Assembly: GCA_046351595.1 (NCBI GenBank)
Contig: JAXLYE010000002.1
Location: 1,550,001 to 1,614,000, forward strand
Length of the DNA: 64,000 nucleotides
Reading direction: 5' to 3'
Origin: JAXLYE01 sp046351595
GTDB taxonomy: Bacteria; Myxococcota_A; Polyangia; Palsa-1104; JAEUJZ01
Shown here in pieces: positions 41,184-49,997 of the stretch. The translations under genes were made by a program, and so were the position numbers. The first letter of the stretch is position 1. Each line of letters opens with the position of its first letter. The notes below the pieces were generated by a model that was not told the origin of the DNA, searched no databases, and saw nothing but the letters and a program-made list of their open reading frames with translations.

Positions 41184-41930
41184 ATGACAAGGCTGAGCGC
41201 GATCTCGATGGACTCGTTCCGATCCTGGGAAGCGACGGTGCCGGCCGCGGTCCGGGCCTGCGGCTCGTTCGAAGAGGCGGCGCAGCGGCTCGTCGGGATG
41301 GTCTTCGAGCAGTTCCGTGAGTCCGTGGTGCTGGCGCGGCTCTACGCCATCATTCCCTACAGCCGGCTGCCGCCGCAGGCGCGCGAGTTCGCGCTGGCTG
41401 CCGCCGCGTCCTGGCACAAGCGCGAGCTGCTCGGTGAGGACACCAAGGTCCTGACGCTGAGCGGCACGCGCGGCGAGAGCCCGGCGTGGAACAGCCGGCA
41501 CAGCTCGAAGGGCCACGCCGCCATCCCGCTGATCTCCGCCGCCGTCGAGGAGCACCTGCCGATGGTCGCGCGCATGATCAAGGAGCTCGGGTTCCCGATG
41601 GACTGGGTCCTGGGCTCATCCCGCGCGTTCGCCGCGGACACGTTCGGCAGCCTGGGCGGCTTCTTCTATGTCGAGGATGCGGAGACGGCGCTCGATGACG
41701 CGGGCCGGCGCATCATCCCGGCGCGGGACTTCGTCGCGAGCCACGGCGTACGGACCGTGTTCGGGACGGCCGGGGTGTATGTGCGCTCGCGGATGATCGT
41801 TACGCTCATCGTGTTCTGCCGCGAGACCCTGGACCGCACCACGCTGCGTCAGATGTTCATGCCCCTTGGCAACGTGTTCACCAACGCCACCGCGGCGGCC
41901 GTGCGCAACGAGCGACTGTTCATTTCCTGA
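41184..41930 (+). CDS. Uncharacterised protein, possible sensory-type domain
   Basis: 248 aa, soluble. Segments such as LSGTRGESPAWNSRHSSKGH, HAAIPLISA and LGGFFYVEDAE, plus a C-terminal helix typical of GAF-linked linkers, suggest a stand-alone sensory domain related to those in myxobacterial signalling proteins; this is a recollection of style, not a secure family call. It has a strong -10 box upstream and is isolated on both sides. Confidence 0.6.
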   Translation: MTRLSAISMDSFRSWEATVPAAVRACGSFEEAAQRLVGMVFEQFRESVVLARLYAIIPYSRLPPQAREFALAAAASWHKRELLGEDTKVLTLSGTRGESPAWNSRHSSKGHAAIPLISAAVEEHLPMVARMIKELGFPMDWVLGSSRAFAADTFGSLGGFFYVEDAETALDDAGRRIIPARDFVASHGVRTVFGTAGVYVRSRMIVTLIVFCRETLDRTTLRQMFMPLGNVFTNATAAAVRNERLFIS

Positions 41931-42045
41931 GCACACGGTCGGCGCCGCGCGGAGGGGCCAGCAGCCTGCCGAGATCCACCTACAGCGCACCCTCAGCGCA
42001 GCTGTAGTCCCGGCAGACGCCTGTTTCCACGGTCGCCGCACCTGC

Positions 42046-42075
42046 TTGGCCGCACGTGCCGAATACTCTTATAGT
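42046..42075 (+). promoter_or_regulatory. Promoter-like sequence
   Basis: TTGGCC (42046-42051), an 18-nt spacer, TATAGT (42070-42075). Confidence 0.5.
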
Positions 42076-42081
42076 GAGTAA

Positions 42082-42364
42082 CGTAGCCAGGCATTTCCTC
42101 GTCGCTGTTACGCTGTCTGTCCGGTAGCGGGAAGGCCGCGGGAGGGTTCTCTGGCTGCGCACGCGCGCGGGCGCGCGGCCGCTCCGGCTTGTGCCCCTGC
42201 GCGTACACACTCCTGCGCAGCGGTCGCCGCGCACAGCGCCAGGCCAGGCAGACACCCGAGGGCCGCGCCGACCCGGATTTAGGGCTTCCCCGATACCAAA
42301 AAGCCGAAGGAATCCGTCCCTCTGCGTCGTGAGATCCGGGCCTCCGGTTCCGGATTTTTTTTCT
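42082..42364 (+). ncRNA. Candidate unclassified transcript
   Basis: Bounded by the promoter at 42046 and an intrinsic terminator at its end. No good reading frame. It contains several GC-rich inverted repeats and an A-rich stretch (ccaaaaagccgaagg). It does not match the conserved cores of RNase P RNA, tmRNA or SRP RNA. Evidence is only the signals at both ends. Confidence 0.3.
42332..42364 (+). terminator. Intrinsic terminator
   Basis: ATCCGG, a ten-base loop (gcctccggtt), CCGGAT, followed by a T-run of at least eight. Confidence 0.7.
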
Positions 42365-42682
42365 TGCGCCGGAACCAGGAGGGGCGTGGCATCGTAGTTA
42401 CTCGGGGGTTGTAGGTCTGTCCCAATTGGGACGGATGGACGGATGGAGCGCCGTGTCACCAGATCGCTCGCTGATCGGCTGGTTGATCTCCCGAGCAATC
42501 ACTGATCTCCCATCTGATTTGGCACCTGATCTGGCACCCGATCTGGCACCGAAGGATCGGGACCTGCGCTGCGCCGGCCAGACGGCCCGACGGAGCCGCT
42601 CCCGGCACAGCCGCTGACGCAAGGGCGTGATGTCAGCGGGTACGGACCGTAGAAGAAATCGCTTGTCAACTAGGAGTACTGC

Positions 42683-43408
42683 ATGAACTGGAAAAACGGG
42701 ATCCTGGCACTCGGACTGGGCGCCGCTCTGCTGCCGGCACAGGCGGCGCTCGCCGCCGACCACCTCGACGGCGCGGCCGTGAAGACGGACGCCGCGACGG
42801 ACATCAACGACGTGTACGCCTGGACGTCTTCGGACGGCTCGAAGGTGTACCTGGCGATGACCGTGTTCCCGGCGGCGACGACGACCGCCAAGTTCTCGAA
42901 CGCGGCCTACTACGTGTTCCACACGTCCAGCCGCGCGGACTTCCTGAACCAGACCATGGTTGCCAAGGACATCATCTGCAGCTTCGACGCCGCTCAGATG
43001 ATCAGCTGCTGGGTCGGTGACAACACCAACTTCGTGTACGGCAACGCCAACGTCACGACGGGCCTGACCGGCGCTGGCGGCAAGGTCAAGGTCTACGCCG
43101 GCCTGCGCAAGGACCACTTCTTCTTCAACCTGGACGGCTTCAACAACGCGCGCGCCACGATCAAGGCGCGCAACATGACCACGGCGATCACCATCGGCGC
43201 CAACGGCTGCCCGAGCAACATCAACACGACCGAGACGGGGCTCATCGTGAACCAGCTCAAGACGAGCATGGCTACCGGTACGGGCACTCCGACCAACTTC
43301 TTCGCCAACCTCAACACCCTGGCGATCGTGCTCGAGGTCGACAAGACGCTGCTGAACGGCGGCGGACCGATCATGAGCGTCTGGGGCGCGACCGTGAAGA
43401 AGAACTAG
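42683..43408 (+). CDS. Exported DUF4331-type protein (N-terminal half of the family)
   Basis: 241 aa with a signal peptide (cleavage after about residue 25, AALAADHLDGA). ADHLDGAAVKTDAATDINDVYAWTS matches the start of DUF4331 proteins, a family of secreted proteins of unknown role. AGGAG precedes ATG 42683. It is followed after 18 nt by a lipoprotein that carries features of the other half of DUF4331, so the two probably act together. Confidence 0.82.
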   Translation: MNWKNGILALGLGAALLPAQAALAADHLDGAAVKTDAATDINDVYAWTSSDGSKVYLAMTVFPAATTTAKFSNAAYYVFHTSSRADFLNQTMVAKDIICSFDAAQMISCWVGDNTNFVYGNANVTTGLTGAGGKVKVYAGLRKDHFFFNLDGFNNARATIKARNMTTAITIGANGCPSNINTTETGLIVNQLKTSMATGTGTPTNFFANLNTLAIVLEVDKTLLNGGGPIMSVWGATVKKN

Positions 43409-43426
43409 GCCAAGGAGCGACCAACC

Positions 43427-44188
43427 ATGAAGCGAATCATTCTCCCCTCCGTTGCGCTGCTCCTCGGCGTCCTCGCCGGCTGCGGTGACAACACGCCGAC
43501 CAACACCAACAAGTGCGCCAACGTCACGTGTACGGGCGGCCAGACCTGCGATGCCAACACCGGCATGTGCGTCGGCGGCACCGTCGACAAGTGCATGGGC
43601 GTGAGCTGCACCAACGGCCAGAGCTGCGACTCCGCGACCGGCATGTGCGCGAACCCGGCGATGCCGAGCCTCGCCGGCCTGACGCAGATCGACCGCATGG
43701 GCCGCCCCGCGGTCAACACCGCGCTCACCAACCCCTCCGACGTCTACAAGCCGGGCGGGCAGACCGAGACCTCGGACGTCACCAAGGACAAGTACAACGC
43801 CGACTCGACCGTCGCGAGCTGGCCGACGGCCTGGGGCCCGGCGATCAAGCTGCACCTGGGCGTGTACGACATCCTGGACAACACCTGCGGCAACCAGATC
43901 GCGTACGGCGCGCTGGCCATGCCCAACCACACGCTGCTCTCGGTGCTGCTGGCCGGCGACGCGCTGCAGGTCGACACCAGCCAGACGACCTGCTCGGCGT
44001 ACCTGGCGGCGGAGCGCAAGGCGCTCGGCGCGACGATCAACGACTGCGGCGGGCGCAAGCTCGACTACGACGTCGTCGACGTGACCTACTCGGCCCTGGC
44101 GACCGGCATGGTCACCGGCGTCACCGACGGCATCGCCCAGGGCACGGCGCCGGACACCACCTTCCCGTTCTTCAAGCCGCCGGTCTAG
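43427..44188 (+). CDS. Lipoprotein with Cys repeats and DUF4331 C-terminal-like region
   Basis: 253 aa. Signal and lipobox (GVLAGC). Two Cys-rich units (KCANVTCTGGQTCD, KCMGVSCTNGQSCD) form a surface stalk. The remaining region has LTQIDRMGRPAVNTAL and GGRKLDYDVVDVTYSALATG, which resemble the distal part of DUF4331. AAGGAG precedes the ATG. Co-transcribed with the preceding gene. A complete DUF4331 protein usually carries both parts in one chain. Confidence 0.78.
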   Translation: MKRIILPSVALLLGVLAGCGDNTPTNTNKCANVTCTGGQTCDANTGMCVGGTVDKCMGVSCTNGQSCDSATGMCANPAMPSLAGLTQIDRMGRPAVNTALTNPSDVYKPGGQTETSDVTKDKYNADSTVASWPTAWGPAIKLHLGVYDILDNTCGNQIAYGALAMPNHTLLSVLLAGDALQVDTSQTTCSAYLAAERKALGATINDCGGRKLDYDVVDVTYSALATGMVTGVTDGIAQGTAPDTTFPFFKPPV

Positions 44189-44350
44189 CGCCAGTCCGGT
44201 CTCCCTCCTGAGCTACACCTGATCTGTCCGTGAGCTGCGCCCGATCTGCTGATCATCAGCCGATCGGGCGGCCGGCTCTCCCTCCCGGGCTGCGCGCGGG
44301 CGCGGGAGCGGTGTGCGTGCTCGCCGCAGCGGCCTGGTCGCGCTGGGTCG

Positions 44351-45259
44351 ATGACGTCCGTGGCCGCGCGACCGAGGCCGTCACCGACCGCGCGCCGCCG
44401 TTCCCGCCCGCGAGCGCGCGACGAGCGCGAGGCGGCGTCGGAACGGCTGCGCGCGCTCGGCCTCGGCGCGGACCTCTTAGTGAGAGAGGGTTCGCAGGGG
44501 GCCCAGGTGTCGTCCACGCTCTCGTCCGCGACGGTCTCGGTGACGCGCGTCTGCTCGGTCTGCAAGGCCGGCTACGTGCAAAGCCAGGGCCATGCCTGCC
44601 CGCTGGGCGAGTCCGTGCCGGCCACCAACGACACGCAGCTCGAGGGCGCGGTCCTCGGTGAGCGCTATCGCATCGCGCGCGCCATCTCCAAGGGCGGCAT
44701 GGGCGTGGTGTTCAAGGCGCACCACACGGTGCTCGACAAGCCGCTGGCGGTGAAGGTCATGCTGCAGCCGCAGGACGAGGCCGCGCGCCGCCGCTTCCTG
44801 CAGGAGGCGAAGCTGGCCTCGCAGGTCGCGCACCCCAACATCATCGACATCGTCGACTTCGGGGTGCTGACCACGGATCAGCCGTTCCTGGTCATGGAGT
44901 GGCTGTCCGGTCAGACGCTGGCCGACCTCATCGCCGAGGGCCCGCTGCCCTTCGCCCGCGCCTGCACCATCGCCGCCCAGATCGCCCGCGGCCTGCACGC
45001 GGTGCACCAGCGCGGCATCATCCACCGCGACCTGAAGCCCGCCAACATCTTCGTCCTGCCGCAGGACGGCGGGTTCGATCTGGTCAAGATCGTCGACTTC
45101 GGCATCGCCACCCAGGTCGCGGACGGCGACGGGTCGCGGCCGGCGCCGGCGCGCCTGACCTCGCCGGGCATGGTGCTGGGCACGGCCGAGTACATGTCCC
45201 CCGAGCAGGCCCAGGGCATGCGCACCGACCACCGCGTCGATCAGTACGCGCTCTGCTGA
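44351..45259 (+). pseudogene. Ser/Thr kinase, N-terminal fragment (interrupted)
   Basis: Contains a short Cys motif (CSVCKAGYVQSQGHACPLGE), then kinase subdomains I-VIII: ISKGGMGVVFKA, VKVM, HRDLKPAN, DFGIA and GTAEYMSPEQ. It reads DHRVDQYAL and then stops within two codons (C, TGA). Subdomains IX-XI and the membrane part are missing. They are found in the same frame at 50723, after a 5.5-kb inserted segment. Joining the two at the shared CAGTACGCGCTC restores DQYALGCILFEMLTG, the normal kinase sequence. The start is uncertain: ATG 44351, or GTG at 44480 or 44507. As it stands it would make a kinase lacking half its C-lobe, probably inactive. Confidence 0.9.
45242..45253 (+). repeat. 12-bp direct repeat, left edge of inserted segment 1
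   Basis: CAGTACGCGCTC, identical to 50723-50734 and in the same kinase reading frame (codons Q-Y-A-L). The next five bases also match except one (tGCTG against gGCTG). Confidence 0.9.
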
Positions 45260-45338
45260 CGCTGCCGTCGCGGCTGCGGGTCCAATCGATCCGCGGCTGC
45301 GTGCTCCCTCGCGCCCTCTCCCGGCAGGAGCCGCGCGG

Positions 45339-45719
45339 TCAGACGCTCAGGTCGCGCTCTGCATCGACCAGCGCGAAGCGCGCCATGGCCAGGTTGGCCC
45401 GCGTGCGATCGACGGCAAGGTAGATGAAGATCGACGGCCGGGCCCGCAGCGGCCGGATCAGGTGGTACTGCTTGCCGAGCGAGATCAGCATGTCCTCGAT
45501 CTCGTCGCGCAGGTTCAGGGTCTTGATGATCTTGCGCTTGGCGCGGACCACCTCGGTGTTGCCGGCCGCTGCGACCTCGACGTTCAGGACGCCGCTGCCG
45601 CCGGCCCAGCCGAGGCACAGGCCGCTGTCGCTGTCGGCGACCGCGGCGCCGATGAAGCCTTCCACGTTCTGCTCCAGCTTGGCCAGGGCTTCTTTTACGC
45701 TGCTGCTCGTTACTGCCAT
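45339..45719 (-). CDS. Possible internal-start product: stand-alone roadblock-like protein
   Basis: Within the 3' part of the DUF4388 gene, ATG 45719 (MAVTSSSVKEALAKLEQ) is preceded by GAGGAGGAAG about five nt upstream. It would give a 126-aa protein that is exactly the C-terminal domain. The purine-rich site could also simply encode the EEEE stretch of the linker, so this is only a candidate. Confidence 0.4.
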   Translation of the reverse strand: MAVTSSSVKEALAKLEQNVEGFIGAAVADSDSGLCLGWAGGSGVLNVEVAAAGNTEVVRAKRKIIKTLNLRDEIEDMLISLGKQYHLIRPLRARPSIFIYLAVDRTRANLAMARFALVDAERDLSV

Positions 45720-47111
45720 CGGTTCTTCCTCCTCAAATTGCTCGTCAAACATGCTGGTTGCATCGAGCTGTAACCACGCCTGCTCGAGGCTGTGCTCAAT
45801 CTGTTCAGGGCTCTGCGGGGGCTCGGCTGCGGCGGCATCGGGCTCCTGTGCGGGCTCGTGTGCAGGCTCCCTTTCGGGCTCCTTTTCGGGCTCCTTCTGC
45901 CCCAGCTCGTCCGGTGCCTCGGGCTCCTTTTCGGGATCTTCCTGCGGCTCCGGGCCAGGCTCCTTCAGCGCGGCGGCCTCCGGTCCGGTGCGATCCGCGG
46001 GCTCGGTCGGCGCCGCGGGCTCCGTGTGCTCCGTGTGCTCCGTGTGCTCCGTGTGCTCCGTGTGCTCCGTGTGCTCCGTGTGCTGCGCGGGCTGCGCGGG
46101 CTCTGCGGCTGCGACGCGGGGAGCCGCTGTCGGCGTCGTCCCGCTCGGGGCCGCCCCGGCCTCACTCTGTGCCTCTGCCTCCGCTTCCGGTGCTGCATCG
46201 GGCTGGAGGATCTGGAACAGCGGATCGGTCAGCCCGAGCTGCAGCGAGCCGATGGGAGTACGCCCCAGGTGCAGCCGGAACGTACCGCGCGGCCACTCCA
46301 AAAGCGACAGCATCGCGGCGCGACCGCGGCGCTCGCCGAGCTCCGCGTGCACGACGCGGCCCTCGTGGATCCACAGCTCACCGCGGCTCCAGCGCCGCCA
46401 CACCACCAGCCGTCCGGTCACCCCGGCGATCAGCAGGAGCTGCACGACCTCCAGCAGGCTCTCGGCCTGGAACTCGCCGCGGAAGTTGATCTGCTGCAGC
46501 GAATGCGGGCGCTGCCCGATGGCGGGGAAGTCGGCGCTCGCCCGCTGCGGGTGCAGAAAGAAGAAGGTCCCGTCCCGGCTCACTCTGCAGTACCCCGCCG
46601 GCAGCCGCGGGCTGATGCAGACGAGCGGCCAGGTCGTGGTGACCTTCTGGAGCTGGCCGATCACCTCCAGCACGTACTCGTCGGTTTCTGTCAGATCGAT
46701 GACCGCGCTCGAGAACGTACTCCGGCGCAGCACCTCGACGAGCGCGGCGTCCTTCATCCGGAAGGAGCGCACCTCCTCTCCCAGCTGCAGCCCTTCTGTG
46801 ATCCGTTTCACATAGAGCGCCGCTTCATTACTGAGCACCAGGATCTGCCGTTGCGGTCCTTCCATTCGCATCTCCGCGTCCAGACGGAGCGATCGGCCAG
46901 CCGGTAGCGCAGCGGCGCCCTCCGCCGGGAAGGTGATCAGCGTGCCGGGGCCTGCTCTCAGGGGCGCAACGCCCGGACCGTGCTCGTCGCTCTGCACGGC
47001 TCCGGCCAGCGCGTGCAGCCCTGCCTCTCTCTCATCCCGCGTCCGTCCGCGCGCTGCGTCCGCGAGCCCTACGTTCACTCCGACAGACAACTGCTTCGCC
47101 TGAGGCTCCAT
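45339..47111 (-). CDS. DUF4388 (PATAN) protein with C-terminal roadblock-like domain
   Basis: 590 aa, cytosolic. The N-terminal region (about 80-200) may be receiver-like without an obvious Asp pocket. DUF4388/PATAN lies about 205-320 (GEFQAESLLEVVQLLLIAGVTGRLVV, GELWIHEGRVVHAELGERRG), a domain of myxobacterial signalling proteins. A long low-complexity linker has (HTE)n and Glu/Pro/Lys repeats. A C-terminal domain of about 125 aa resembling roadblock/LC7 or MglB-like proteins follows (IGAAVADSDSGLCLGW, NVEVAAAGNTEVVRAKRKI). AAGGAGGAG precedes ATG 47111. A second start with a good ribosome site inside the gene (45719) could make the last domain alone. It diverges from the histidine kinase gene. 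Confidence 0.75.
   Translation of the reverse strand: MEPQAKQLSVGVNVGLADAARGRTRDEREAGLHALAGAVQSDEHGPGVAPLRAGPGTLITFPAEGAAALPAGRSLRLDAEMRMEGPQRQILVLSNEAALYVKRITEGLQLGEEVRSFRMKDAALVEVLRRSTFSSAVIDLTETDEYVLEVIGQLQKVTTTWPLVCISPRLPAGYCRVSRDGTFFFLHPQRASADFPAIGQRPHSLQQINFRGEFQAESLLEVVQLLLIAGVTGRLVVWRRWSRGELWIHEGRVVHAELGERRGRAAMLSLLEWPRGTFRLHLGRTPIGSLQLGLTDPLFQILQPDAAPEAEAEAQSEAGAAPSGTTPTAAPRVAAAEPAQPAQHTEHTEHTEHTEHTEHTEHTEPAAPTEPADRTGPEAAALKEPGPEPQEDPEKEPEAPDELGQKEPEKEPEREPAHEPAQEPDAAAAEPPQSPEQIEHSLEQAWLQLDATSMFDEQFEEEEPMAVTSSSVKEALAKLEQNVEGFIGAAVADSDSGLCLGWAGGSGVLNVEVAAAGNTEVVRAKRKIIKTLNLRDEIEDMLISLGKQYHLIRPLRARPSIFIYLAVDRTRANLAMARFALVDAERDLSV
46020..46085 (-). repeat. 9-bp tandem repeats encoding His-Thr-Glu
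   Basis: About seven copies of a 9-bp unit (ctccgtgtg on the plus strand) in the linker of the DUF4388 protein. The length is freely variable in frame. Confidence 0.85.
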
Positions 47112-47633
47112 CGCGCTCCTCCTTCGGAACGACAACCCGCTGAACAAGACCTCAGGCGCTCCTGGCCAAGACCAGGCTGCGCGGCCCTGCCACCTCAGGT
47201 GCCTGCTGCACGACCGCCCGCTGGGGGAGCGAGCGATCGCCTCATCACGACTTCTTCTTGGCCAAGGTACCAACCTCCCGCTGCCCGTGACAATCCGGTC
47301 CGCCCCGCGCTGCCCAGGGGGGCCTACACCCATGCCCGCTGCGGACACTACTTAGGGCCTGGACCTAGCGACCCTGAGGTCCCGCGGCGGCGCTGCTTTG
47401 CGGAAGGTCTGTGCGCCCTTTGTTGATGCTGTTCGCCCGCCTCCCGCGTCAAGCAGAGCCGTGATGGAAAACCTGCGGAATTCCTTATCAGCGCCTGTGC
47501 TGTGCTGTGCTGTAGGAACAGCCGCTCCCAAGAAGGGGAAATGATGTCGGATTCGCATGTCTCCTACAGCATTTTGCATTCCTGATTCAGCGGCTGCCTG
47601 GTGTACTCTTTCCGCGTGGCAAGAGGTGATGTG
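47112..47633. other. Divergent intergenic region (about 520 bp)
   Basis: Between the DUF4388 gene and the histidine kinase. AT content rises at 47440-47620. It contains short GCTGT tandem repeats (47500-47515) and GAGG before the kinase ATG. No protein-like frame is supported. It probably holds both promoters and any autoregulatory site. Confidence 0.6.
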
Positions 47634-49997
47634 ATGCTGCTTGATCCACACCAGCCCGCAGCCGGCTCGGACGCTCTCCTGTTCAAGCGACTGTTCGACC
47701 ACAGCCTCGACGCGATGGTGGTTGCCGACGACGAGGGCCGCTATCTGGAGGTCAACGACGCCGCGTGCGTGCTGCTCGGCCACTCGCGCGATCAGCTCCT
47801 GCGCATGCGCGTCACAGACCTGCAGAGTCACGACGGACCCGACACGGCAGAGCGCTACAAGACCTACCTCCGCCGCGGCCGCGAGATCGGTGAGTTTCCC
47901 TTTTTGCGCGGCGGTTCCGAGCCGTGCATCGCGGAGTACTACGCCATCCGCCTGGGTCCCAACCAGAACTTCAGCGTGCTGCGCGATCTGACTGCGCGCA
48001 AGCGTACGGAGGCGCAGCTCCGGGAGAGCGAGGCGCGGTTCCGTCAGCTGGCGACCAGCCTGTACCGCGTCTTCTGGCTCGTCAGCGCCGACTACAGCGA
48101 GACTCTGTACGTAAATTCCCAGTACGAAACGGTATTCGGGCAGCCGCTGCGTACGGTGTACGCAGACTTCCGCGCCTGGCTGGCGCTGGTGCACCCCGAC
48201 GATCGGCCGCAGGTCGCCGCGGTGATCGAGCAGTACCGCACGCAGCCCCACCCCGGCAGCCGCGAGCTGGAGTACCGGATCGTACACGCGGACGGCAGCG
48301 AGCGCTGGCTGCTGACGTCGCTGTTCCCGGTGCGCAGTGACGAGGGAGAGGTGTACCGACACGGCGGGCTGACGCGTGACGTGACGCACGAGAAGACGAT
48401 GGCCGCGGCGCTGGTCGCCGCCGAGCAGAACTTCCGCGCGCTGGTCGAGAGCTCGCTCGATGGCATCGCGGTCCTTACGGGCGCGCGCATCGTATTCGCC
48501 AACCGCAAGATGCTCGATCTCTTGGGCGCCGCTTCGCTCGACGCGGTGCTCGGCGGGTCGCTGTCGGGGCAGATCCACCCGGGCGATCAGCAGACCTACG
48601 CCGAGGTGCTGGCCGAGCTCGCGCAGGGGGCGGAGCGCACCTCGCCGCGGCGGCTGCGATTCGTCGTGAAGACGGGCCGCACGATCGAGGTCGAGCTGAC
48701 GCTGGTGCGGGTGCAGTTCAGCGGCCGTGCGGCGATCATGGCGGTGCTGCATGACCTGAGCGATCGCACGCGGGTGCGCCTGCTCAGCGAGGCCGTGGAG
48801 CTCGAGCGGGCGACCCGGCTGCAGGCCGATGCCGCCCTGCTGCGGGCGCGCGCGCTGCAGGCCATCACGGACGCTGCGCTGGCCTCTGGCGACGAGACCT
48901 TGCTGTTGTCCGAGCTGGCCGAGCGGGTGCGCGGGCTGCTCGGCGCCCGCTGCGTCAGCGTCTACCGCGTCGATGAAGAGGCCAAGGCGCTGCGCGCGGT
49001 CGCGATCACACCGGCCGCGCTCGGCGCCTGCGGGCAGGCGCTGGTGCCGCTGGGGACGTGGGTGTGGCAGGGCCCAGGGGGCCGCCCGACGATGCCCTCG
49101 CCCGACGCGGTGGCGCTGCTGCCGCCCGGGTTCCTGCCGACCGCGCTCATCCGGCTGACGCCGCCGGGGGGCAGCGCGCTCGGCCTGTTCGTGGTCAGCA
49201 TGGCGCCCGACACCGGCCTCTCTGAAGACGATCTGCAGGTGCTGACGCCGATCGGCGAGCGGGTGGGCTCCGCTATCGAGCGCAGCCGCCTGTATCACCA
49301 GCTGCGGCAGGAGGAGGCGCGCCTGCGTGCGCTGTCGCGGCAGGTCGTAGAGGCGCAGGAGCGTGAGCGGCGCCACATCGCGCGCGAGCTGCACGACGAT
49401 CTCGGGCAGCTGCTCACCGCGCTGTCGCTGCGGCTGCACCACTGCGCGCAGCAGGCGCCCGAGGCGCTGGGTCCCTCGATCGCCGAGGTGCAGGGGCTGA
49501 ACCTCGAGCTTCTGGGCCGCGTGCGCCAGATGTCGCGGGCGCTGCGCCCGCCCATGCTCGACGATCTCGGCCTCTTGCCGGCGCTGACCTGGCACCTGGA
49601 GCGGGTGCGCAAGCTGATGCAGATCCACGTCCAGCTCGCGCACAGCGGCATCGATCGCCGCTTCTCACCCGAGCTCGAGATCACCGCCTACCGCGTCGTG
49701 CAGGAGGCCGTCACCAACATCGTCCGCCACGCCGGCGTGCGCGAGGCGGTCGTGCGCCTGTGGGCCAACTCGACCACGCTCGCGGTCCAGATCGTGGATC
49801 GGGGTGTCGGCTTTGATCCTCAGGCGATTCCGGAGTCCTCGGCCGGCCTGCTCGGGATGCAGGAGCGGGTGGTGCTGCTGGGGGGACACTTCACGGTGGA
49901 GTCCGCGCCCGGTCAGGGCACTTCGATCACCGCCGAGTTCTCACTGAACATGAGCAAAGAGGGGGAGCGCCGCACCGCATGCCTATTACCCTCCTGA
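47634..49997 (+). CDS. PAS/GAF sensor histidine kinase (NarL/HisKA_3 type)
   Basis: 787 aa, soluble. Three PAS domains (about 18-130, 140-250, 255-385), a GAF-like domain (about 410-545), then HisKA_3 with ERRHIARELHDDLGQ (phospho-His about 587) and HATPase_c (GLLGMQERVVLLGG, APGQGTSI). The PAS domains point to sensing of a small ligand, light or redox state inside the cell. ATG 47634 is chosen for its AGAGG site; GTG 47601 is an alternative. It overlaps the response regulator by 19 nt, giving an obligate pair. It lies within inserted segment 1. Confidence 0.92.
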   Translation: MLLDPHQPAAGSDALLFKRLFDHSLDAMVVADDEGRYLEVNDAACVLLGHSRDQLLRMRVTDLQSHDGPDTAERYKTYLRRGREIGEFPFLRGGSEPCIAEYYAIRLGPNQNFSVLRDLTARKRTEAQLRESEARFRQLATSLYRVFWLVSADYSETLYVNSQYETVFGQPLRTVYADFRAWLALVHPDDRPQVAAVIEQYRTQPHPGSRELEYRIVHADGSERWLLTSLFPVRSDEGEVYRHGGLTRDVTHEKTMAAALVAAEQNFRALVESSLDGIAVLTGARIVFANRKMLDLLGAASLDAVLGGSLSGQIHPGDQQTYAEVLAELAQGAERTSPRRLRFVVKTGRTIEVELTLVRVQFSGRAAIMAVLHDLSDRTRVRLLSEAVELERATRLQADAALLRARALQAITDAALASGDETLLLSELAERVRGLLGARCVSVYRVDEEAKALRAVAITPAALGACGQALVPLGTWVWQGPGGRPTMPSPDAVALLPPGFLPTALIRLTPPGGSALGLFVVSMAPDTGLSEDDLQVLTPIGERVGSAIERSRLYHQLRQEEARLRALSRQVVEAQERERRHIARELHDDLGQLLTALSLRLHHCAQQAPEALGPSIAEVQGLNLELLGRVRQMSRALRPPMLDDLGLLPALTWHLERVRKLMQIHVQLAHSGIDRRFSPELEITAYRVVQEAVTNIVRHAGVREAVVRLWANSTTLAVQIVDRGVGFDPQAIPESSAGLLGMQERVVLLGGHFTVESAPGQGTSITAEFSLNMSKEGERRTACLLPS

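Larger units (their letters stand above)
41931..42682. other. 750-bp interval without a convincing gene
   Basis: Holds a likely promoter and terminator that could bound an RNA of about 280 nt (listed separately), a 12-bp tandem repeat at 42510-42555 (gatCTGGCACC units), and the ribosome site of the next gene (AGGAG). No open frame here has convincing protein features. Confidence 0.6.

Noticed and set aside
42332..42364. RNase P or SRP RNA in the 42-kb interval
   Set aside because: Conserved core sequences of these RNAs are absent on both strands.
45242..45259. Kinase truncation explained by a simple sequencing frameshift
   Set aside because: The missing C-terminal half is found intact and in frame 5.5 kb away with a 12-bp repeat at both edges.
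46020..46085. CRISPR-like short repeats
   Set aside because: The units are contiguous 9-bp codon repeats without spacers, inside a coding linker.
47352..49643. Long minus-strand open frame opposite the PAS kinase
   Set aside because: The composition is shadow-like and the plus strand encodes clear PAS and kinase motifs.
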